Assembly: GCA_947456915.1 (NCBI GenBank) | Contig: CANGUQ010000066.1 | Location: 1-12,310, forward strand | DNA from: Betaproteobacteria bacterium | Lineage (GTDB): Bacteria > Pseudomonadota > Gammaproteobacteria > Burkholderiales > CAIKXV01 | Reading direction: 5' to 3' | DNA length: 12,310 nucleotides | The notes under the pieces: model-generated | What the model was told of the DNA's origin: nothing | What the model saw: only the letters and a program-made list of their open reading frames with translations | The model's database searches: none | Translations under genes and position numbers: made by a program | In this document: positions 8,079-12,310 of the stretch, one piece after another | How positions within the stretch are numbered: position 1 is the stretch's first letter | Layout of the letters: each line of letters starts with the position of its first letter

Positions 8079-8084
8079 AGTATA
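8079..8084 (-). promoter_or_regulatory. Candidate -10 box for dacC
   Basis: TATACT (5 of 6 to consensus) on the minus strand lies about 52 nt before the dacC start. At 17-nt spacing the -35 position reads TCGGTA, only 3 of 6. Predicted transcription would start near 8072 and run away from the hsp20 promoter, which lies back to back about 40 bp away. Confidence 0.45.
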
Positions 8085-8120
8085 GCCGAGGGCGGACCCG
8101 GTACCGACGGCCCGCTGCCT

Positions 8121-8148
8121 CTTGAAATGCGCGCGCCCGCGCCTATCT
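8121..8148 (+). promoter_or_regulatory. Sigma-32 (RpoH) type heat-shock promoter of hsp20
   Basis: CTTGAAA at 8121-8127 is a perfect match to the sigma-32 -35 element. After 13 nt, GCCTATCT at 8141-8148 matches the -10 consensus CCCCATNT at 6 of 8 positions, counting the N. Spacing lies in the usual 11-16 range. The position upstream of a small heat-shock gene makes this a well-founded call. Transcription should begin near 8155, leaving a leader of about 108 nt. Confidence 0.8.
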
Positions 8149-8162
8149 ATCAGCCTGTGCGC

Positions 8163-8256
8163 AGCGCATCGGCAACGACGCTCTCGACCGGGGCGCTGCT
8201 CAGGTCCGGCCGTGGCGATTGCGCCCCGGTTGTCCTCATGGCTGCGAAGATGGAGG
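8163..8256 (+). promoter_or_regulatory. Structured hsp20 leader, candidate RNA thermometer
   Basis: Three hairpins tile the leader. Hairpin I (8163-8182): AGCG/CGCT plus TCG/CGA around a GCAA tetraloop, with a two-base CA bulge. Hairpin II: 8185-8196 pairs with 8221-8232 over 12 bp, nine of them the perfect CCGGGGCGC/GCGCCCCGG, with one G-U. Hairpin III: CCTCAT at 8234-8239 pairs with 8250-8256, sequestering GAGG of the GGAGG ribosome site, with G8252 bulged. This is the layout of ROSE-type thermometers of small heat-shock genes, but the UYGCU motif typical of ROSE is absent. Function is inferred from hand folding. Confidence 0.45.
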
Positions 8257-8262
8257 TGTGCA

Positions 8263-8694
8263 ATGGCTCAACTCATCCGTAACGAACCGTTCGACGATCT
8301 GGTCAACAATCTGTTCCAGGGCTTCTTCGTGCGCCCGGTCGGCACTGCTGCAGCGCCTGCCGGAGCAGCCCGGGCCTTCAGCGTCGAAGTGCGCGAAGAC
8401 GACAAGGCGTACAGCGTGCACGCAGAGCTGCCCGGTGTGGCGAAGGACGACATCCACGTCACCATCGATGGCAACGACGTGGCAATCAGCGCCGAGGTGA
8501 AGAACAGCCGCGACGAGAAACAGGACGGACGCGTGCTGCGCAGCGAGCGCTACTACGGCAAGCTGTACCGTGCATTCCAGCTCGCCGACACGATCGACGA
8601 GAGTGCGGCCGAGGCGAAGTACACTGACGGCGTGCTCGAGCTGCGGCTGCCGAAGAAGGCAGTGACGGCGGCAAGGCGGCTGGAGATCCGCTGA
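8263..8694 (+). CDS. Small heat-shock protein, Hsp20/alpha-crystallin family
   Basis: An ATP-independent holdase chaperone of 143 residues that binds unfolding proteins and forms oligomers in the cytoplasm. The alpha-crystallin domain spans about 39-132: FSVEVREDD, then AELPGVAKDDIHVTI at 54-68, and the signature YTDGVLELRLPKK at 120-132 with the conserved G-V-L. The C-terminal LEI in RRLEIR is an IXI-like docking motif. The N-terminal arm is short (NEPFDDLVNNLFQGFF). The ATG at 8263 has GGAGG six bases upstream; the longer frame starting at 8122 would begin inside the sigma-32 promoter. It stands alone: dacC is divergent and a repeat array follows the stop codon. Heat induction is expected from the promoter and leader. 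Confidence 0.95.
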   Translation: MAQLIRNEPFDDLVNNLFQGFFVRPVGTAAAPAGAARAFSVEVREDDKAYSVHAELPGVAKDDIHVTIDGNDVAISAEVKNSRDEKQDGRVLRSERYYGKLYRAFQLADTIDESAAEAKYTDGVLELRLPKKAVTAARRLEIR

Positions 8695-8759
8695 CCCGGC
8701 CGCCACGCGGCGCGGCAGCCGCCCCGTGCTGCCGCGTCCGCCTGCAAACACCCCGCCCC

Positions 8760-8873
8760 GAACCGGAAAAGGGGCCAGGCCCCTTTCTGGCGGGCGCGTC
8801 CCTGAACCGGAAAAGGGGCCAGGCCCCTTTTCGGCGGGCCCCTTTCTGGCGGGCCCCTTTCTGGCGGGCGCGT
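8760..8873. repeat. REP-like array of GC-rich hairpins with 15-bp tandem units
   Basis: Two direct copies of a 27-bp identical block (starting GAACCGGAAAAGG) begin at 8760 and 8804, 44 bp apart. Each contains a near-perfect palindrome: AAAGGGGCC/GGCCCCTTT around one A (8768-8786, 9-bp arms), and AAAAGGGGCC/GGCCCCTTTT (8811-8831, 10-bp arms). After the second palindrome come 15-bp tandem units: 8828-8842 (TTTTCGGCGGGCCCC), 8843-8857 (TTTCTGGCGGGCCCC), and a third from 8858 that departs into GCGCGT. The first copy also ends in TTTCTGGCGGGCGCGT. The array occupies the middle of the 391-nt gene-free stretch 8695-9085; the remainder holds only a 10-bp palindrome (GGGTGCACCC, 8909-8918) and the argB -10 candidate. 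No RAYT-type transposase lies in the window. Confidence 0.85.
8767..8786 (+). terminator. Possible hsp20 terminator within the repeat
   Basis: The first hairpin, 73 nt after the hsp20 stop, has a GGGG/CCCC-rich stem ending in TTT; the second copy (8811-8831) ends in TTTT. Both resemble intrinsic terminators working in either direction, since the arms begin with AAAA. The T-runs are short and partly paired, so this is tentative. Confidence 0.35.
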
Positions 8874-9027
8874 TCCCGGGGAGTGTGTTTGCCGACGTGG
8901 GTGGCAACGGGTGCACCCTCCGGCCAGGGCCGGGGGCTGCAGCGGCCTGATCGGTGACGATACGCTGCGCCGCCGCGGTGTGCGTGGCACGGTGATCGTC
9001 GGACTCGCGACACGCCTGCCGCGCCGG

Positions 9028-9033
9028 TAGAAT
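9028..9033 (+). promoter_or_regulatory. Candidate -10 box for argB
   Basis: TAGAAT (5 of 6 to consensus) lies 52 nt before the argB start; transcription would start near 9040. No good -35 element is seen at the usual spacing. Confidence 0.4.
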
Positions 9034-9085
9034 CCGGCGGTTCAGATCTCCGATGCCAGGCGCGCGTGGCGCCCGGTGCGCACAC

Positions 9086-10009
9086 ATGACCGACCCCGCC
9101 GCCGTTTCCAGTTCCCCGACTCCCGCTGCCCTGCCGCTGTCGGCGTCACAGAAGGCGCTGGTGCTGGCCGAGGCGCTGCCCTACATCCGTCGCTTCCACG
9201 GCAAGACCGTGGTGATCAAGTACGGCGGCAACGCGATGACCGACGAGCTGCTCAAGCGCTCGTTCGCGCACGACGTCGTGCTGCTGCGGCTGGTGGGCAT
9301 CAACCCGGTGGTGGTACACGGTGGCGGCCCGCAGATCGAGCAGCTGCTCGCGCGCGTGGGCAAGAAAGGCGAGTTCGTGCAGGGCATGCGGGTGACCGAC
9401 GCCGAGACGATGGACATCGTCGAGATGGTGCTCGCCGGGCAGGTGAACAAGGAGATCGTCGAGCTGATCAACAGCGCCGGGGGCAAGGCGGTCGGCCTGA
9501 CCGGCCAGGACGGCGGACTGATCCGCGCGCACAAGATGATGGTCGCGCGCCAGGACAATCCGGCGGAGAAGGTCGACATCGGGCAGGTCGGCGAGATCGA
9601 GTCGGTCGACCCGAGCATCATCCAGACGCTGACCGGCAACGGCTTCATTCCGGTGATCGCCCCGATCGGCTCGGGAGCGCAGGGCGAGACCTACAACATC
9701 AACGCCGATCTGGTCGCGGGCAAGATCGCCGAGATCCTGAAGGCCGAGAAGCTGATGCTGCTTACCAACACCCCGGGGGTGCTCGACAAGAGCGGCAACC
9801 TGCTGACCGGGCTGACCGCGCGGCGCATCGACGAACTGTTCGCCGACGGCACCATCTCCGGCGGCATGTTGCCGAAGATCTCCTCGGCGCTCGATGCCGC
9901 CCGCGGCGGCGTGGCGTCGGTGCACATCATCGACGGGCGGGTCGACCACTGCGTGCTGCTCGAGATCATGACCGACCGCGGTGTCGGCACGATGATCCGC
10001 AGCCGCTAG
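9086..10009 (+). CDS. argB: N-acetylglutamate kinase
   Basis: ArgB phosphorylates N-acetyl-L-glutamate with ATP, the second step of arginine synthesis. The 307 residues show VVIKYGGNAM at 42-51 (K45 and the glycine loop), VVVHGGGPQI at 75-84, NINADLVAGKIA at 204-215 (substrate and phosphoryl-transfer region), and GGMLPKI at 259-265. An extra N-terminal helix before the kinase core (LSASQKALVLAEALPYIRR) is the mark of hexameric, arginine-inhibited enzymes, so feedback inhibition by arginine is likely. ATG at 9086 is chosen because an upstream in-frame ATG at 9053 adds eleven non-conserved residues; neither has a clear Shine-Dalgarno. The HAD gene and slmA follow on the same strand, a common betaproteobacterial order without known pathway logic. 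Confidence 0.97.
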   Translation: MTDPAAVSSSPTPAALPLSASQKALVLAEALPYIRRFHGKTVVIKYGGNAMTDELLKRSFAHDVVLLRLVGINPVVVHGGGPQIEQLLARVGKKGEFVQGMRVTDAETMDIVEMVLAGQVNKEIVELINSAGGKAVGLTGQDGGLIRAHKMMVARQDNPAEKVDIGQVGEIESVDPSIIQTLTGNGFIPVIAPIGSGAQGETYNINADLVAGKIAEILKAEKLMLLTNTPGVLDKSGNLLTGLTARRIDELFADGTISGGMLPKISSALDAARGGVASVHIIDGRVDHCVLLEIMTDRGVGTMIRSR

Positions 10010-10018
10010 CGCAGCGGC
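10002..10018 (+). other. Hairpin overlapping the argB stop codon
   Basis: GCCGCT (10002-10007) and AGCGGC (10013-10018) form a perfect 6-bp stem with a 5-nt loop that includes part of the TAG stop. No T-run follows, so it is not a standard terminator; it could protect the 3' end of argB mRNA. Confidence 0.35.
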
Positions 10019-10124
10019 AGGCACGATCGTCCCGACCGCAGCCTCCGCCATGCCTGCAGCCCGCGCCAGCGCCCGGGTGGCCGATGCCGGCGTCCGGCTG
10101 TCGGGGCGTGGTCCGGCCGGCGGC

Positions 10125-10814
10125 ATGCGCGCGCAGCGGCGGGTGACGTGGGTGTTCGATCTGGACAACACCCTGCACTTCGCGAGCCCGCACATCTTTC
10201 CGCACATGAACCGGTCGATGACCGAGTACGTGATGCGTCACCTGGGGCTGGACGAGGCTGCGGCCAGCGCGCTGCGGCGCGGCTACTGGCTGCGCTACGG
10301 CGCCACGCTGCTCGGCCTGATGCGGCATCACGCGACCGATCCCGCGCACTTTCTGCACGAGACGCACCAGTTCCCCGAACTCGAGCGCATGGTGATCCGC
10401 GAGATGGGTCTGCGCGGCGTGCTCGCGCGCCTGCCCGGGCGCAAGGTGGTGTTCTCCAACGCACCGCAGCGCTACTGCGAAGCGGTGCTGGACCTGCTGG
10501 GTATCGCCGATCTGTTCGACACCGTGTTCACGATCGAGCACACCGGCTATCGACCGAAGCCCGACGCGCGCGGGTTTCGCGCGCTGTTTCGCGCCGGGCG
10601 CATCGACCCGCGGCGCAGCATCATGGTCGAGGACTCGCTGCCGAATCTGAAGACGGCACGCCGGCTCGGCCTGCGCACGGTATGGATCGTGCGTCGCGGC
10701 GGTGCGGCGCGCGTGCGTCGACCCGGCTACGTCGATCTGATGGTGACCGACCTGCGGTCGATCACGCGCGCGCTCGGCCATCTTCGGCATACGCCGGGCG
10801 GAAAATCCACATAG
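10125..10814 (+). CDS. HAD-superfamily hydrolase, pyrimidine 5'-nucleotidase-like
   Basis: A haloacid dehalogenase-type phosphatase (229 residues) of the group annotated as pyrimidine 5'-nucleotidase (Sdt1-like). HAD motifs in order: FDLDNTLH with nucleophile D12 and acid D14; VVFSNAP with S111; K145 in GYRPKPDA; and VEDSLPN with E169 and D170 for magnesium. A mostly helical cap lies between motifs I and II (about 20-105), as in subclass C1. The start is uncertain: ATG at 10125 puts motif I at residue 11, normal for HADs; ATG at 10050 adds 25 Ala/Arg/Gly-rich residues. Neither has a convincing ribosome site. It sits between argB and slmA. Its TAG stop is part of the candidate slmA -10 box. 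The true substrate is unproven. Confidence 0.9.
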   Translation: MRAQRRVTWVFDLDNTLHFASPHIFPHMNRSMTEYVMRHLGLDEAAASALRRGYWLRYGATLLGLMRHHATDPAHFLHETHQFPELERMVIREMGLRGVLARLPGRKVVFSNAPQRYCEAVLDLLGIADLFDTVFTIEHTGYRPKPDARGFRALFRAGRIDPRRSIMVEDSLPNLKTARRLGLRTVWIVRRGGAARVRRPGYVDLMVTDLRSITRALGHLRHTPGGKST

Positions 10815-10817
10815 AAT
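10812..10817 (+). promoter_or_regulatory. Candidate slmA -10 box overlapping the HAD stop codon
   Basis: TAGAAT begins with the TAG stop of the HAD gene and would start transcription near 10824. The -35 region is weak. The sequence TAGAATC..GGC resembles the argB candidate. Confidence 0.4.
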
Positions 10818-10827
10818 CGGCTGTAGC

Positions 10828-10847
10828 GGGTGAGCGTGCACTCACCC
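10828..10847. promoter_or_regulatory. Candidate operator: perfect 7-bp inverted repeat before slmA
   Basis: GGGTGAG (10828-10834) and CTCACCC (10841-10847) flank a 6-nt centre (CGTGCA), 20 bp in all. It lies just after the predicted slmA transcription start. TetR-family regulators, which include SlmA, bind palindromes of about this size. The GTGAG/CTCAC half-sites equal those of the known SlmA site (GTGAG-TA-CTCAC), though with 6 bp rather than 2 bp between them. As RNA the same bases form a 7-bp hairpin in the leader. Confidence 0.5.
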
Positions 10848-10900
10848 ATCGTGATCGCAGCAGCCTGCGTTTGCGGTGTTTCGTACAGGAGGGTCTCGAC

Positions 10901-11479
10901 ATGCCAGCACGCACGGGAGAGCGCCGCTTGCAGATCCTGCAGACGCTCGCGGAAATGCTCGAAGCGCCGAGCCCGGAAAAGATCACTACCGCGGCCCTTG
11001 CCGGTCGCCTCGACGTGTCGGAGGCAGCGCTGTACCGGCACTTCGCCAGCAAGGCGCAGATGTTCGAGGGGCTGATCGAGTTCATCGAGCAGACCGTGTT
11101 CAGTCTGATCAACAAGATCGCTGCCGAGGAGCCGGCCGGGCTGAAGCAGGTCGACGCGATGATCAGCGTGCTGCTCGCGTTTGCGCGCAAGAACCGGGGC
11201 ATGACGCGGGTGCTGATCGGCGAGGCGCTCGTGCACGAGAACGCGCGCCTGCAGGCACGCATCAACCAGCTGCACGACCGCATCGAGGCCACGCTGCGGC
11301 AGGCGCTGCGTCTCGCGCAGACACAGGGCGAGCTGCCCGCCGATGCGCAGATCGCTGCGCAGGCGAATGCGATCACGGCGTTCGTGGCCGGGCGCTGGCA
11401 TCAGTTCGCCAAGAGCGGCTTCACCCGCGACCCGTCGCAGTACTGGAGCGAGCAGCGCAGGATTCTGCTGGCAACCTGA
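10901..11479 (+). CDS. slmA: SlmA nucleoid occlusion factor (TetR family)
   Basis: SlmA binds specific chromosomal sites and, when DNA-bound, blocks FtsZ assembly over the nucleoid. The 192-residue length is close to the 198 of E. coli. The N-terminal helix-turn-helix covers about 28-51 (ITTAALAGRLDVSEAALYRHF), followed by the family-typical FASKAQMFEGLIEFIEQ, a GMTRVLIGEALVHE segment and INQLHDRIEATLRQ in the regulatory domain. The ATG at 10901 has AGGAGG eight bases upstream, a clearly optimal site; the frame extending back through the HAD gene is an out-of-frame shadow. A perfect inverted repeat in the leader suggests autoregulation. The gene converges with the moeB-like gene across 76 nt holding a 12-bp palindrome (CGCGAGCTCGCG, 11484-11495) but no T-run. 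Confidence 0.94.
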   Translation: MPARTGERRLQILQTLAEMLEAPSPEKITTAALAGRLDVSEAALYRHFASKAQMFEGLIEFIEQTVFSLINKIAAEEPAGLKQVDAMISVLLAFARKNRGMTRVLIGEALVHENARLQARINQLHDRIEATLRQALRLAQTQGELPADAQIAAQANAITAFVAGRWHQFAKSGFTRDPSQYWSEQRRILLAT

Positions 11480-11555
11480 GGCGCGCGAGCTCGCGGTCGT
11501 CCAGACGATCCGGGCGCTGCCGCAGCGGCCGCCGTGAACCGCGCCCGGGCTTCGC

Positions 11556-12310
11556 TCAGCCGCGGCGCCCGCAGACCGCACACGCGGGATCGCGCCGGAT
11601 CCGCACGGTGCGCCACTGCGCATCGCGTGCCGAGAAGAGCAGCAGGCGCCCGGTCAGCGGTTCGCCGGCCCCCGCGAGCAGCTTCAGGGCCTCGGCCGCC
11701 TGCATTGCGCCGATCACTCCGACCAGCGGCGCGAACACGCCCATCACCGCGCAGCGTTCCTCCTCCAGCGCGTCGTCGCCGGCAGGAAACAGGCAGTGGT
11801 AGCAGGGGCTGTCCTCGCGGCGAAGATCGAACACCGAGATCTGCCCGTCGAAGCGGATCGCGGCGCCGGAGACGAGCGGCCGGCGTGCCCGCACGCAGGC
11901 GGCGTTGAGCGCGTGGCGCGTGGCGAAGTTGTCGCTGGCATCGATCACCAGATCGGCAGCGGCCACCGCCTGCACGAGCGGCTCGCCGGCGAGGCGCTCG
12001 ACATGCGCCCGCACGGTGACCTGAGGATTGATCGCGTGCATGGCACGTGCGATCGAAGTGACCTTCGGTTCGCCAATGCTCGCCTCGGTGTGGGCGATCT
12101 GCCGCTGCAGATTGGTGAGGTCGACCCGATCAGGGTCGTATACGCTGATGGTGCCCACCCCGGCGCTTGCCAGGTACAGCGCGACTGGCGAACCGAGCCC
12201 GCCTGCACCTGCGAGGAGCACGTGCGCGGCGAGCAGGCGCTGCTGCCCGTCAATGCCGATCTCGTCGAGCAGGATGTGCCGGCTGTAGCGGGTGAGCTGA
12301 CTGTCGTCCA
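11556..12310 (-). CDS. moeB: MoeB/ThiF/HesA family adenylyltransferase (probably MoeB), start just outside the window
   Basis: An E1-like enzyme that adenylates the C-terminal glycine of a ubiquitin-like sulfur carrier; MoeB acts on MoaD for molybdopterin synthase, and ThiF on ThiS for thiamine. The frame is open to the window edge; the last two bases read TG on the minus strand, followed by DDSQLTRYSRHILL, so the ATG probably begins at base 12311, giving 251 residues (E. coli MoeB has 249). Counting from that Met: nucleotide loop GAGGLG at 35-40, R70 in NLQRQ, K83, D128 in DASDN, zinc cysteines C170/C173 and C244/C247, and C187 in a position like E. coli MoeB. A GTG at 12221 is internal. MoeB versus ThiF cannot be settled without neighbours; the N-terminal RYSRHILLDEIG fits MoeB. 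Confidence 0.9.
   Translation of the reverse strand, partial: DDSQLTRYSRHILLDEIGIDGQQRLLAAHVLLAGAGGLGSPVALYLASAGVGTISVYDPDRVDLTNLQRQIAHTEASIGEPKVTSIARAMHAINPQVTVRAHVERLAGEPLVQAVAAADLVIDASDNFATRHALNAACVRARRPLVSGAAIRFDGQISVFDLRREDSPCYHCLFPAGDDALEEERCAVMGVFAPLVGVIGAMQAAEALKLLAGAGEPLTGRLLLFSARDAQWRTVRIRRDPACAVCGRRG

Noticed and set aside
8238..8282. Fourteen-codon upstream ORF (MAAKMEVCNGSTHP) overlapping the hsp20 start.
   Set aside because: No ribosome site precedes it, and its ATG lies within the stem covering the hsp20 Shine-Dalgarno. It is more likely chance.
8726..8950. Open frame through the repeat array encoding a Gly/Pro/Phe-rich repetitive peptide (and Arg/Pro-rich frames opposite).
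   Set aside because: The 15-bp period keeps all frames open and makes apparent protein repeats. The DNA is palindromic, there is no ribosome site, and every frame on both strands looks equally coding.
10148..11479. Long frame apparently fusing an upstream extension to SlmA.
   Set aside because: The upstream part is the HAD gene read in another frame. The slmA ATG at 10901 has an optimal Shine-Dalgarno and matches the family's length.

Overview
The window reads as ordinary chromosome from a GC-rich betaproteobacterium, most likely Burkholderiales or a close relative. Three things point there: a Bug-family (TctC-like) periplasmic binding protein, the run argB - HAD pyrimidine-nucleotidase-like gene - slmA, and a minus-strand run dacC - dat - ybeD followed at a distance by lipB - lipA. 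No IS element, integrase, phage gene, CRISPR array, rRNA or tRNA was seen. Most of the window is core metabolism and cell envelope. The new interest lies in regulatory DNA and in one cluster rearrangement.

Layout, left to right. (1) 2-742 (+): the 3' part of a Bug solute-binding protein. (2) 907-3478 (-): lipB and lipA overlap by 4 nt and make and sulfurate protein-bound octanoate to lipoate; a DUF4197 exported protein lies downstream. (3) 3696-4771 (+): an unrecognised four-helix membrane protein and a secreted DUF1499 protein, on the opposite strand to everything around them. (4) 4820-8027 (-): dacC (D,D-carboxypeptidase), dat (D-amino acid transaminase), ybeD (DUF493) and a small SET-domain methyltransferase. 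The SET gene and the two plus-strand genes separate ybeD from lipB, which are usually close neighbours in betaproteobacteria. (5) 8121-8694 (+): an Hsp20 gene with a sigma-32-type promoter and a leader of three hairpins, the last of which covers the Shine-Dalgarno. (6) 8695-9085: a gene-free stretch with a REP-like array of GC-rich hairpins and 15-bp tandem units. (7) 9086-11479 (+): argB, the HAD phosphatase and slmA. A -10 box overlapping the HAD stop codon, then a perfect 7-bp inverted repeat, precede slmA. (8) 11556-12310 (-): a MoeB/ThiF-type adenylyltransferase, complete except for what is probably the first base of its start codon.

How the genes work together. LipB and LipA are successive steps of lipoate synthesis. 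DacC releases D-Ala from peptidoglycan stems and Dat can interconvert D-Ala and D-Glu, so the pair fits D-amino acid recycling. SlmA couples division to the nucleoid. Hsp20 is a stand-alone heat-shock unit. I see no new multi-gene defence or biosynthetic system. The strongest leads are the hsp20 leader as a possible RNA thermometer, the slmA operator, the REP-like array and the SET-gene insertion in the lip/dac cluster.
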